From JBDKUD01 sp050943315 (lineage in GTDB: Bacteria; Bacillota; Syntrophomonadia; Syntrophomonadales; Syntrophomonadaceae): a stretch of 27,620 nt of DNA. Positions 1 through 7,979 of this stretch are shown piece after piece. The notes below the pieces were generated by a model. It was not told the DNA's origin. It worked only from the letters and a program-made list of their open reading frames with translations, and made no database searches. The first letter of the stretch is position 1; each line of letters begins with the position of its first letter. The stretch covers positions 1 through 27,620 of the forward strand of contig JBMNOY010000026.1 of the NCBI GenBank assembly GCA_050943315.1, written 5' to 3'. The position numbers and the translations under genes were made by a program.

Positions 1-222
1 GCTCATGCAGCAATGGCTGAAGAAGATAAAAAATTGGCTACTGAAAACTGGCGGGAGAATATACGTGCCACCTGCCCGCAATGTGAGACACCCTTGCAGA
101 CAAATGCCAAATTCTGTCCAGAATGTGGTGCACGTTTAAAATCCGTAGATAAATGTTCGGGGTGTGGAGCGAAACTTACCCCGGGGGCTAAATTCTGCCC
201 GGAGTGCGGCGAGAAAATCTAG
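1..222 (+). CDS. C-terminal end of a zinc-ribbon protein (5' partial)
   Basis: The visible 73 codons end in two tandem zinc-ribbon hairpins: CPQC...CPEC followed by CSGC...CPEC, a typical pair of structural zinc-binding knuckles. The frame is open to the left edge of the window and the first ATG (position 13) has no ribosome site in front of it, so this is most likely the tail of a longer protein rather than a complete 69-residue one. C-terminal double zinc ribbons of this kind are common on SPFH-domain (YdjI-like) and membrane-associated Firmicute proteins, but nothing upstream is visible to test that. The next gene follows after 72 bases on the same strand and may be co-transcribed. The zinc-ribbon call is firm; the identity of the whole protein is unknown. 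Confidence 0.7.
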   Translation, partial: AHAAMAEEDKKLATENWRENIRATCPQCETPLQTNAKFCPECGARLKSVDKCSGCGAKLTPGAKFCPECGEKI

Positions 223-294
223 AAGCTTTGGATTAGATTTTTTACTATCAATAAAAACAGCATATAATAAGGGGGACAAGTAATCAGTATAGGA

Positions 295-1509
295 ATGAGC
301 AGCTTGCCCAATCTAAACCCTGTAACTATAATACTGGCATTATTGCTGATTATACCCATACTTAAAGGTGCCTTCATGAAAATTTCTGAACAAGGCATTC
401 GCCTTTCATTGTGGTCCTGGTTGGAAAGTCTGGTTTTCCTATTAGTATTGTTTCTGTCCCTGTATATAACCCGGAAGATATTTTTTGATCATAGCGGCGG
501 GGTATTTGCACAGGTTTATTACTGGATTCCGGCCAATGTAAGAGCTGAGCTTTATGGGTGGGATGTTGTGATATATGCTATTTCTGTACCTTTACTTTCA
601 GCTCTTCTGACGGCAATTATCAGGCCGTTATCTGGCTTAATTAACCGTGTCATTTTGGTACGCCTGGCCAGCCAGATGTATTCGTTGATAATTTCGGGGG
701 GATATATATTTAAAGTAACAATTGGTGCCGTCCTGCAGGTGCCCCGTGCAGCATTTACAGCCTTTGTGGTAGGATTGGCACTTAATTTTTGGGTTTATTA
801 CTTCCCATCTTCCTTCTTATCCGCATGGACGAATAATTCTTCCCTCTATCAGACTGTATATCGGCAGGCCGTGTCTCCGGTGCTGAATTCTAACTTGGCG
901 GAAAAAGTACCGGTTATTGTGAATGATTCTTTTGCCCGTACAGCTGCAAGGATTTTTCCCGGTGCTGGTGATAGCGCAGATCTGTCAGAGGCAGAGCAAT
1001 CACTTCGACAGTTTAGACAAGACCGAATAATAGAGTATTTTAATGGAGTTACTCTGGATGAGGCGATACAATCGAATACAGATATTGACAATACTGCTAA
1101 AAGTATTGTGGGCAATGAAGAAAGCAGTACCAGAAAAGCCCTTTTAATCTATCAATGGCTGACCAAAAACATTGTGTATGATTATTATAAAGCAGCACGT
1201 ATTGCTCATAACCCCAGCGGCTTTAAGTCCGGCTCCATTGTAACTTTTAATACCAGGAAGGGAATCTGTTTTGATTACTCCAGTCTCTATGTATCGATGT
1301 GCCGGGCAGTAGGATTGAAGGTTCGCCTGATTACCGGACTGGGTTATAGCGGGCTAAACTGGGGTGATCACGCCTGGAACCAGGTTTTCTCGTGGGAAGA
1401 AGGCAGATGGATTAATGTTGATGCTACCTTTGGATGTAACGGTAATTATTTTGATAAACCTGATTTTTCCGTTGATCACCGGTTAGCTCAGATTCAAGGT
1501 GAATGGTGA
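295..1509 (+). CDS. Membrane protein with C-terminal transglutaminase-like domain
   Basis: A 404-residue protein. The first ~180 residues hold about four hydrophobic segments (near residues 10-27, 42-60, 90-112, 145-168), reminiscent of CvpA-like membrane domains. The last ~130 residues form a transglutaminase/cysteine-protease-like core with a visible triad: Cys325 in GICFDYSSLY, His359 in WGDHAWNQVF and Asp376 in WINVDATFG. In this superfamily such domains cleave or crosslink peptide or isopeptide bonds; the substrate is unknown. The ATG at 295 is chosen because no earlier start is in frame after the purine-rich stretch at 269-276, although the spacing to it is long; Met28 (position 376) is an alternative. 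A converging hairpin at 1513-1552 separates it from the reverse-strand gene. The domain call is good, the biological role open. Confidence 0.8.
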   Translation: MSSLPNLNPVTIILALLLIIPILKGAFMKISEQGIRLSLWSWLESLVFLLVLFLSLYITRKIFFDHSGGVFAQVYYWIPANVRAELYGWDVVIYAISVPLLSALLTAIIRPLSGLINRVILVRLASQMYSLIISGGYIFKVTIGAVLQVPRAAFTAFVVGLALNFWVYYFPSSFLSAWTNNSSLYQTVYRQAVSPVLNSNLAEKVPVIVNDSFARTAARIFPGAGDSADLSEAEQSLRQFRQDRIIEYFNGVTLDEAIQSNTDIDNTAKSIVGNEESSTRKALLIYQWLTKNIVYDYYKAARIAHNPSGFKSGSIVTFNTRKGICFDYSSLYVSMCRAVGLKVRLITGLGYSGLNWGDHAWNQVFSWEEGRWINVDATFGCNGNYFDKPDFSVDHRLAQIQGEW

Positions 1510-1512
1510 AAA

Positions 1513-1552
1513 TTAACCAGGTACCCGAAAGCTCATCTGGGCACCTGGTTAA
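1513..1552. terminator. Hairpin between converging genes, possible bidirectional terminator
   Basis: The arms 1513-1526 and 1539-1552 pair over 14 positions with one mismatch around a 12-base loop. It lies between the stop of the transglutaminase-like gene and the stop of lysA. On the reverse strand the stem is followed by only four Ts, and on the forward strand there is no U-run, so it is a weaker terminator than the others in this window. Confidence 0.55.
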
Positions 1553-1566
1553 GAGAAAAATATGAA

Positions 1567-2826
1567 TTATTCCGATTTCGCTAATCCTGCAAAATCCAGG
1601 GTGGCAAAATAATCTTCTAATGTTTCTGCCCGGCGAATCAGTTTTACCTCTCCATTAGGCCTTAAGAGCAGCTCAGCAGATCTCAGTTTACCGTTATAAT
1701 TAAATCCCATGGCATGCCCATGAGCACCAGTATCATGAATAACTACAATATCACCCGGGGTAATTTCTGGTAATTTTCGGTCAATGGCGAACTTGTCGTT
1801 ATTTTCGCATAGTGAACCTGTCACATCATATACGTGGTCCAGTGGCCAGTTCTCCTTACCCAGTACCGTAATATGGTGATAGGCTCCGTACATACCTGGC
1901 CGCATCAGGTTTGCCATACAGGCATCCAGACCTACATAGTTTTTATAAATGGCCTTCTTATGAAGTACAGTAGAAACCAGATAACCGTAGGGACCGGTTA
2001 TATAACGGCCTAGTTCCATGGTGATGCGCAGCGGATGCAGACCGGCTCCCTTAATTTTTTCCTCATAGGCTCTTCTGATCTCACGCGAGATAAGGTCTAA
2101 ATCAACAGGTTTCTCCTGTGGCCGGTAAGGAATTCCAATGCCACCGCCAAAGTTTACAAATTCAATCTTTATACCGGTAGTTTCATAAATCTCCACCACC
2201 AGGTCAAAAAGCATTTCGGCGGTACCAACAAAACTGTACGGATCCAGTTCGTTAGATACTACCATGGTATGAAGGCCGAATCTTTTTACTCCTTTATTAC
2301 GCACTATTTGGTAACCTTCAATAATCTGTTCCCGGGTAAAACCATATTTGGCTTCCTGTGGTACGCCAATGATGGCGTTGCCGCCACGCAACGGCCCGGG
2401 GTTATAACGAAAGGATATCAATTCCGGCAAGCCTGCGCATTCTTCGAGAAATTCGATATGGCTTATGTCATCCAGGTTAATAACAGCTCCTAATTCTTTG
2501 GCTTTGCAAAACTCATGGGCAGGCGTATCATTTGATGAAAACATAATATCTTCCCCACTGATACCGGCGCTCTCTGCCAAAATTAACTCGGCCAGGGAAC
2601 TGCAATCAGCACCGAACCCTTCTTCCTTAAGAATCTTAAGCACGTACGGATTTGGAGTAGCCTTTACAGCAAAGTATTCTTTGAATTCAGGTGCCCAGGA
2701 AAAAGCCTCAAGTAATTTTCGGGCATTTTCTCGTATAGCTTGCTCATCATACAGGTGAAAGGGAGTAGGGTACCTGCTGATAATCGATTCAATCTGTTCT
2801 TTCGAAAAAGGAAGCGACTTAGTCAT
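1567..2826 (-). CDS. lysA: Diaminopimelate decarboxylase (PLP-dependent, fold III)
   Basis: A 419-residue alanine-racemase-fold decarboxylase. Residues ~20-300 are the PLP barrel: Lys55 in EYFAVKATPNP is the expected Schiff-base lysine, GFGADCSSLAEL is the usual second motif and NFGGGIGIPY is the glycine-rich phosphate-binding loop. The C-terminal beta domain carries GSLCENNDKF, equivalent to the substrate-binding Cys-Glu motif of this family, and HDTGAHGHAMGFNYNG near the end. Family knowledge: it converts meso-diaminopimelate to lysine and CO2, the last step of lysine synthesis. Carboxynorspermidine or another diamine-acid decarboxylase is the main alternative, but length and motifs favour LysA. 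The ATG is preceded by AGGAGGAAC at good spacing. It stands alone on the reverse strand. I see no lysine riboswitch in the short leader. Confidence 0.82.
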   Translation of the reverse strand: MTKSLPFSKEQIESIISRYPTPFHLYDEQAIRENARKLLEAFSWAPEFKEYFAVKATPNPYVLKILKEEGFGADCSSLAELILAESAGISGEDIMFSSNDTPAHEFCKAKELGAVINLDDISHIEFLEECAGLPELISFRYNPGPLRGGNAIIGVPQEAKYGFTREQIIEGYQIVRNKGVKRFGLHTMVVSNELDPYSFVGTAEMLFDLVVEIYETTGIKIEFVNFGGGIGIPYRPQEKPVDLDLISREIRRAYEEKIKGAGLHPLRITMELGRYITGPYGYLVSTVLHKKAIYKNYVGLDACMANLMRPGMYGAYHHITVLGKENWPLDHVYDVTGSLCENNDKFAIDRKLPEITPGDIVVIHDTGAHGHAMGFNYNGKLRSAELLLRPNGEVKLIRRAETLEDYFATLDFAGLAKSE

Positions 2827-2953
2827 ATTGTTCCTCCTAGTTCAATTTGGGGTGTTATTATTCTAACAATAAAAAATATGCTACTATTTTATCAGAAAAC
2901 CATATTTTGCGGACATACTAATTGATTATTTATTAAATCATAAAAAAACAACA

Positions 2954-2982
2954 GCGCACCAGGCAATTAGCATTCGGTGCGC
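2954..2982 (-). terminator. Rho-independent terminator of the CDGSH gene
   Basis: The arms 2954-2960 and 2976-2982 form a perfect 7-bp GC-rich stem with a 15-base loop. Read on the reverse strand, the stem is followed by TGTTGTTTTTTTA, the expected U-tract, about 30 bases after the stop of the CDGSH gene. It also insulates lysA from read-through. Confidence 0.8.
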
Positions 2983-3012
2983 CAATAACTTATCTTAGCT
3001 TCTCTTTTCTAA

Positions 3013-3219
3013 CTATAGTATATCCATAGCTCTATGGCATGTCTTCATATGGCCTTTTTCAATTCCATCACAGAAGGGCATATTTTCAGATTTACCGCAA
3101 CGGCACAGTGCTACCGGTTCTTGACGTTGAATGGTGTTCCCATGGTCATCTATCAGATCTACATGACCAGCTACTATAATCGGTCCCTGGTTAAGTATTT
3201 GCAACCTCGCTTCGGCCAT
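3013..3219 (-). CDS. Small CDGSH-type iron-sulfur protein with altered ligand motif
   Basis: A 68-residue protein with the signature CRCGKSENMPFCDG (Cys39, Cys41, Cys50). CDGSH (mitoNEET-like) domains bind a redox-active 2Fe-2S cluster with three Cys and one His; the consensus is C-x-C-x2-S-x3-P-x-C-D-G-S/A-H. Everything up to CDG matches, but the position of the ligand His (residue 54) is Glu in CDGIEKGH; the nearest His is residue 57. The cluster may therefore be labile, differently ligated, or absent. ATG start with GGAGGTGA five bases upstream. It is monocistronic, with its own terminator at 2954-2982. The family call is firm, the function (electron transfer or cluster storage) unknown. 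Confidence 0.8.
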   Translation of the reverse strand: MAEARLQILNQGPIIVAGHVDLIDDHGNTIQRQEPVALCRCGKSENMPFCDGIEKGHMKTCHRAMDIL

Positions 3220-3365
3220 GATGTCACCTCCATTTACTCTAATAGTAGTAGCTTTTCCGTAAGGCTATTAATTTATTAATCTGATAGTAAAAAGTAATTA
3301 AAACTAGATACTATATTTAAATATTCGGATATTTTATGACATAAAATGATTTATAATAGTGGTCT

Positions 3366-3394
3366 TCGACATGCTTTTACTATATAATTACAAT
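3366..3394 (+). promoter_or_regulatory. Candidate sigma-A promoter upstream of the hydrogenase-like sigma-54 activator
   Basis: TCGACA at 3366-3371 and TACAAT at 3389-3394 are separated by exactly 17 bases, a reasonable housekeeping promoter. It would leave a leader of about 280 bases before the activator start at 3683. No other gene is seen in 3220-3682, and I recognise no known riboswitch in the leader. Prediction by eye only. Confidence 0.4.
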
Positions 3395-3682
3395 ATAGTG
3401 CGCCTATGGAGATACCCATAATCCAGACCGGTGAATTATAAGGATTGCTGCCATAAGAAAGTCATATAGCCAGGGCATGAACGTAAACAGTCGTTAGTCG
3501 CTAATGCAGTTGACTATATTAATGATGAAAGAAGGGCAACCTTAATATTCATGGGAACTCAAAGCTTTATACTCTGGAATCGTAATGATAATCGTAAAGG
3601 TAACACAGGATAAACGCTTGAGTTTCTTGCTTTATTGGTCGGTAAAGCGAAAGTATATGCTTTTATGGATTTAAGGGCCATT

Positions 3683-6376
3683 ATGCAAAAATTAGTTGAG
3701 ATAATCGGCATCAAAGAACAGAATTGCACCAACTGCCATCAGTGTATTGCAGTGTGTCCCATGAAAATCTGCAACGACGGCAGTGGTGATGTGGTTAAAT
3801 TTGATAATGACCTCTGCATTGGTTGTGGACGTTGTATTGAAGCTTGTATAAAGAGCCACGGAGGTTTTATTGAAAAAACTGCTCGATTTGCCATTGACGA
3901 TACCCTGCAGTTTATTTCTGATCTCCACAACCAGGAGATTATTGCTCTGGTGGCACCTTCTGCCCAGAGTAATTTTGATCTTAAGAAATTAATTACAGCC
4001 TTGCGGATTTTAGGGGTTAAAGGGGTATATGATGTTTCACTGGGTGCTGAAATTACAGTGGCTAGTTACCATAGGGCTATTCAGTCTGGACAAGCGAAAA
4101 CCCCGGTCATTGCTACTCCTTGTCCGGCTGTGGTCAAGTGTATAGAAATAAAATATCCGGAACTTATTGGACACTTGGCACCGGTAGGCACACCAGTTTA
4201 TAATCTGGCTGTTTATATAAGGTCATTATATCCTAATGCCAGATTGGCCTTTATTTCCCCATGTTTGGCCAAACGTCGGGAATTTCAGGACAGTCAGGTT
4301 GTGAATTATAATGTTACTTACCAATCACTGGTTAAAGTATTTCTTGACCGTAATATTGATTTGGCTAAATTAGAGGATGGGCAATTCGACAGCCGTATAC
4401 AAGCGGGAATTGCGGTCAACTTCTCAACTCCCGGCGGCCTAAAGGAAAGCTACTTGTATCACTATCCGGACACAGCGGCCAGTTCGATTACCAAGATTGC
4501 AGGTAGGCTAGTATTTGAAAAATATTTAGATAACCTGGCAGATTCTATTAAAAGGGGCAATAAAACCCTGCCGCTTATAATAGATATTCTGAGTTGTGAA
4601 AAAGGCTGTAACATGGGAGCCGGTTGTATAAACCATGACAAATCTATAGATGAGATAGAATTTTCTATTGCTTCCCGGGCTGAATCGAGAATAATTGACC
4701 ATAACACAAATGAACAGTTAAATAACTTTTTAGCGAAGATTACTGAAGAACTTGATTTTACCTTCACTAATTATAAAGATTTATCGTCCCAGAGAAACAT
4801 AAAGGTTCCCACCCAGACGGAATTACAAAAAATTTACACTGACATGCATAAATATGAAGAAATGGACTTCAGAAACTGTGCCGCCTGTGGTTATAATTCC
4901 TGCTATCAAATGGCGGTAGCAGTTTTCAATGGTCTTAATAAGGCTCAAAATTGCCATATGTACCAGGAAAAACAACTGCGTATTGAACAGCAGGCTTTGA
5001 GAAATATGCACAATGAATTGACCAACGTATTTGATACTATGTCTGATGGTGTTATTGTTATCGACCACAACGGTAACATTACTCAGTTTAACCCTGCTGC
5101 CCAGCAAATTACTGGTTATTCGAACGAGGTTTTATTAGGTGTAAATGTTGTAGATTTATTCAGCGGCAAGGCACCCAATACCTTACACCTTTTTGAAACT
5201 GGCAAGCCTTTTTGTGACCGAGAGATTTTGCTGGATGGTATGAAAGGCAAAATACATGCAACTGCCTCTGGTAAACCCATTTTTGATGAAAATAAAAAAG
5301 TTACCGGAGCCACTATTATTCTTAGACCGATTGCTCAGGTTCAGCATCTGGTTAACAGTTTTACCGGCGCGCAGGCCAGCTTTACTTTCGACTCTATTTT
5401 AGGCGAAGACAAACAACTGAAAAGGTCTATTAAGCTGGCTAAAATGGCTTGTACCAACAACTCCACGGTTCTCTTGCAGGCAGAGAGCGGCACCGGGAAA
5501 GAAGTCTTTGCTCAGGCCATTCATAATGGCAGTTCGCGCAAAAACGGGCCTTTTGTTGCCATCAATTGTGCGGCTCTGCCCCGGGAGTTGGTGGGCAGTG
5601 AGTTATTTGGATATGTTGAAGGTGCTTTTACAGGGGCTCGCCGGGGAGGTCGGCCCGGTAAATTTGAGCTGGCTAACAATGGAACACTATTCTTGGACGA
5701 AATTGGGGATATGCCCCTGGAACAACAAGCTATGCTATTAAGGGCTATTCAAGAGAAAGCTATTTTGCGTGTGGGTGGTGACACTTTAATTAATGTCGAT
5801 GTAAGAATAATAGCAGCCACCAATCAGGACCTATTGCGCTTAATTGAACAGGGCCGGTTCAGGGCAGATCTTTATTACCGGTTAAACGTAGTACAGATTA
5901 CTATACCCGCTTTAAGGGAAAGACGTTCTGATATAAAAATACTTTTTAACTACTTCGTTCAGGAAATGTCTCACCGCTTCCATAAAAATATTTCCGGGGT
6001 TGATCCGGCCGTAATAAAATGCATGGAAAACTACAATTGGCCCGGAAACATTCGCGAATTACAGAATGCCGTAGAAAGAATTCTTTTGACCTGTGAGAAT
6101 AATCGTATAACTATTGAAGATCTACCTCAGGAAATAGTAAATGCAGCTGTTGGCCATTCACGAGATAGGTGGGAACGGGAAATTAATTCCCTAAGCACTT
6201 CCAAATCGTTATCCAACCGCAGTACACGGAAATTACATGCTCTGCAACAGGAACAGGAACGTATAATCAGAGCATTAGATTTTCACGCTGGGAACATTAG
6301 TAAGGCTTCCGCTGAATTAGGTATATCAAGAAGCACTTTATACAGAAAAATGAAGGAACTAAATATTAAGAATTAA
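3683..6376 (+). CDS. Sigma-54 activator with [FeFe]-hydrogenase-like sensory domain
   Basis: An 897-residue multidomain regulator. Order: two 4Fe-4S ferredoxin motifs (Cys15/18/21/25 and Cys45/48/51/55); an [FeFe]-hydrogenase large-subunit-like domain (~85-320) with TPCPAVV (Cys147), SPCLAKRRE (Cys194) and SCEKGC (Cys305/309); an Fe-S domain C-x2-C-x4-C-x16-C (Cys399/402/407/424); PAS (~445-555); sigma-54 AAA+ (~568-800) with Walker A ESGTGKE, the sigma-54 contact loop GAFTGA and Walker B LFLDEIGD; and a Fis-type helix-turn-helix (~856-896). It has no receiver domain, so the Fe-S/hydrogenase-like part is presumably the sensor (H2 or redox; inference). Start: ATG 3683 has AAGGG at good spacing and matches the start of its paralogue at 21201; TTG 3635 and ATG 3665 are possible. 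It sits directly upstream of a sigma-54 promoter. Confidence 0.88.
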   Translation: MQKLVEIIGIKEQNCTNCHQCIAVCPMKICNDGSGDVVKFDNDLCIGCGRCIEACIKSHGGFIEKTARFAIDDTLQFISDLHNQEIIALVAPSAQSNFDLKKLITALRILGVKGVYDVSLGAEITVASYHRAIQSGQAKTPVIATPCPAVVKCIEIKYPELIGHLAPVGTPVYNLAVYIRSLYPNARLAFISPCLAKRREFQDSQVVNYNVTYQSLVKVFLDRNIDLAKLEDGQFDSRIQAGIAVNFSTPGGLKESYLYHYPDTAASSITKIAGRLVFEKYLDNLADSIKRGNKTLPLIIDILSCEKGCNMGAGCINHDKSIDEIEFSIASRAESRIIDHNTNEQLNNFLAKITEELDFTFTNYKDLSSQRNIKVPTQTELQKIYTDMHKYEEMDFRNCAACGYNSCYQMAVAVFNGLNKAQNCHMYQEKQLRIEQQALRNMHNELTNVFDTMSDGVIVIDHNGNITQFNPAAQQITGYSNEVLLGVNVVDLFSGKAPNTLHLFETGKPFCDREILLDGMKGKIHATASGKPIFDENKKVTGATIILRPIAQVQHLVNSFTGAQASFTFDSILGEDKQLKRSIKLAKMACTNNSTVLLQAESGTGKEVFAQAIHNGSSRKNGPFVAINCAALPRELVGSELFGYVEGAFTGARRGGRPGKFELANNGTLFLDEIGDMPLEQQAMLLRAIQEKAILRVGGDTLINVDVRIIAATNQDLLRLIEQGRFRADLYYRLNVVQITIPALRERRSDIKILFNYFVQEMSHRFHKNISGVDPAVIKCMENYNWPGNIRELQNAVERILLTCENNRITIEDLPQEIVNAAVGHSRDRWEREINSLSTSKSLSNRSTRKLHALQQEQERIIRALDFHAGNISKASAELGISRSTLYRKMKELNIKN

Positions 6377-6413
6377 AAATATGTACTGTTAATACGGATT
6401 GATTAAAAATGTG

Positions 6414-6463
6414 TCAAAAGTGTAGCATTCACTACATTATGTGTTGCTGTGCTACACTTTTGA
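6414..6463. promoter_or_regulatory. Long inverted repeat, candidate enhancer site for the sigma-54 activator
   Basis: The arms 6414-6427 and 6450-6463 (core AAAAGTGTAGC and its complement) pair over 14 bp. TGTAG or its complement CTACA occurs three times (6421, 6432, 6452), giving overlapping dyads. No U-run follows on the forward strand, so it does not look like a terminator. It ends about 113 bp before the -24 element at 6576, the distance range typical of enhancer sites for NtrC-type activators. Inference: this is the binding site of the activator encoded just upstream. Confidence 0.5.
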
Positions 6464-6516
6464 ACAATGAATCTGAAGGCTCATTTAGGCAGATTTAGGG
6501 AAACCAGGCTGCCAAC

Positions 6517-6544
6517 GCCCTGAATAAGGGCTTTCTTTATTTTT
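6517..6544 (+). terminator. Terminator after the sigma-54 activator gene
   Basis: A short GCCCT/AGGGC stem (6517-6521 with 6527-6531) with a 5-base loop is followed by a T-rich run TTTCTTTATTTTT. The stem is short but the U-tract is good. It separates the activator transcript from the sigma-54 promoter at 6576. Confidence 0.55.
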
Positions 6545-6575
6545 CAGGTAAATAAATCAGCAATTAAGTAAAAGC

Positions 6576-6591
6576 TGGCACGCATATTGCG
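6576..6591 (+). promoter_or_regulatory. Sigma-54 (-24/-12) promoter
   Basis: TGGCACGCATATTGCG matches the sigma-54 consensus TGGCAC-N5-TTGC at every specified base, with correct -24/-12 spacing. The predicted start of transcription is near 6602, about 110 bases before the 197-residue gene at 6713. An inverted repeat lies about 113 bp upstream, and the nearest gene upstream encodes a sigma-54 activator. Confidence 0.85.
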
Positions 6592-6712
6592 ATATTTAAG
6601 GTCAAAACATAAGCGTAACGTGACGAAAAAGAAAAAGGGGGCGGAAGGGAAGCGAGTTAAAAACCTCATTTCTGTTTAAGTTAATGATAATTAGCCAAAG
6701 GAGATGATAGGT

Positions 6713-7306
6713 ATGATGGAAGCTGAAGAAATTAAAAAAATGGGTAAAATTATAAAAGAGAATAAACAGCCAAAAATCGATCTCGAAAAATTGCCTAATT
6801 ATGCTGCGGCTAACTCAATTGCATGTCCCCGTAGTGCCGATGAGGTGTATTCCCTGGGGGTGAATCTACAAAACTATCTCGGAGATATATACCTTGATCT
6901 GTCAGGGACGAGCCATGGGTCACAAAAAGTATTTTATTCCAAATTAGCCGTAGAACAATTAATAGGCAAAGAAGAAATCGAGAAATTAGCTAATTATAAT
7001 CTAAATAGATTGCTTTCATATTTTTATAGTAATGGCGGTCCAGTTATCGAACCTCCGTTAGCAGAGGAAAAAGCCCGGGAGATAACACCATTTTTTGATA
7101 GAATCGTAACCAATGCTTTATATCAGTTGGACCTACTGGTAAATGACGCTATTAAAGAAAAAATGGAAGCTGCTGAATTGGAAAAGGCTATTAATAAAAA
7201 TATTATTGAATTGTACACATCACTTTCAAACCTGATCCCAGAAAAAGAAATCCAGGATGCATTTAACGAATTAATCACGGTCAGAAAGGCTATTGGAGAA
7301 TACTAA
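6713..7306 (+). CDS. Unknown protein under sigma-54 control
   Basis: A 197-residue, lysine/glutamate-rich and probably mostly helical protein with no signal peptide, no membrane segment and a single Cys (in NSIACPRSADE). I do not recognise the family. Its middle part includes LSGTSHGSQKVFYSKLAVEQL and is followed by two predicted amphipathic helical blocks (about 120-197). The start at 6713 is chosen because AAAGGAG (6697-6703) sits 9 bases upstream; the ATG at 6704 overlaps that ribosome site and is unlikely. It is preceded by a consensus sigma-54 promoter and by the gene for a hydrogenase-like sigma-54 activator, so its expression is probably tied to whatever that protein senses (H2 or redox state). 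It appears to be monocistronic. Confidence 0.8.
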   Translation: MMEAEEIKKMGKIIKENKQPKIDLEKLPNYAAANSIACPRSADEVYSLGVNLQNYLGDIYLDLSGTSHGSQKVFYSKLAVEQLIGKEEIEKLANYNLNRLLSYFYSNGGPVIEPPLAEEKAREITPFFDRIVTNALYQLDLLVNDAIKEKMEAAELEKAINKNIIELYTSLSNLIPEKEIQDAFNELITVRKAIGEY

Positions 7307-7352
7307 CACTTTATAAAAGTAGAGAGTGTGAGAATGTGATTACCATAAAAAG

Positions 7353-7416
7353 CCCAGGGAAAAACTACTGAATGCAATAAAAGGTGGAATCCCACGTTTT
7401 ATTGCATAGTCCTGGG
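7353..7416. repeat. Long nested hairpin in a gene-free stretch
   Basis: The arms 7373-7382 and 7397-7406 pair perfectly over 10 bp, with an inner GTGG/CCAC stem (7384-7387 with 7392-7395) and an outer CCCAGG/CCTGGG stem (7353-7358 with 7411-7416). No U-run follows. It may be a structured RNA, an operator or a transposon-related palindrome. The rest of 7307-7601 shows no convincing gene. Confidence 0.5.
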
Positions 7417-7667
7417 GTCAACAAAGAAGGAGTTATTATTAGGTATATTTGCTGTTCATTATGTTATATACTTTTGGGTACGGAATAAATTACTGGTAGT
7501 CTGGCCACCATCAGCGGAGTTGTAGGTACAATTAAGTTGGCTACATCCAGGGTTTGAGGTCGGGCTTTATTTGATGTCTAAAAACCATATTTAAGCCTAT
7601 CTAGCCCCCTAATCCAATTGGAGAAAAAGTATGAACATGCTAGAATGAAAAAGCAGGGGGTAGAAAG

Positions 7668-7979
7668 ATGAAAAAGAAACACTATGACCAGGAATTTAAG
7701 GAACAAATCATTAGAGAATGCCAAGAAGTCGGCAATGCCGCCTTGGTAGCCCGACGGCACGGACTTTCTAAAAACACAGTACACAGTTGGCTTCAGGCAT
7801 CAAGAAGAAATGGTTCTATTGTTCCTTTACCAAAAAACAAAGAGCAGCGACTTATTGAAGTCGAAAAACGCCTTGAAACCCTTGGCCGGGAGAATGAGCG
7901 GCTGAAAAGAATTGTGGCCGAAAAAGAATTAGAACTGGCCATATTAAGAGAACTACGCGATATGGTAAACCCTCAGTAA
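7668..7979 (+). CDS. IS3-family transposase OrfA
   Basis: A 103-residue protein. The N-terminal helix-turn-helix (about 1-50: YDQEFKEQIIRECQE, then HGLSKNTVHSWLQ) would bind the element's ends, and a leucine-zipper-like coiled coil (about 60-98: RLIEVEKRLETLGRENERL) would mediate oligomerisation. Length and layout are typical of OrfA. ATG start after GGGGGTAGAAAG. OrfB continues in the -1 frame, open from 7898, so a programmed -1 frameshift between 7898 and 7979 probably makes the OrfAB transposase; the A-rich stretch at 7920-7926 is a candidate slippery region, though I cannot fix the exact heptamer. Confidence 0.9.
   Translation: MKKKHYDQEFKEQIIRECQEVGNAALVARRHGLSKNTVHSWLQASRRNGSIVPLPKNKEQRLIEVEKRLETLGRENERLKRIVAEKELELAILRELRDMVNPQ

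Noticed and set aside
3635..3682. TTG start giving a 913-residue activator
   Set aside because: No ribosome site is visible there; ATG 3683 has AAGGG at good spacing and aligns with the start of the paralogous kinase.
6414..6463. Inverted repeat as terminator of the sigma-54 activator gene
   Set aside because: No U-run follows on the forward strand; a separate terminator with a T-tract exists at 6517-6544, and the position fits an enhancer better.
7420..7601. Missing 3' end of the acetyltransferase left of the IS
   Set aside because: The reverse-strand translations of this flank contain stops and no HHxxxDG or other acetyltransferase motif.
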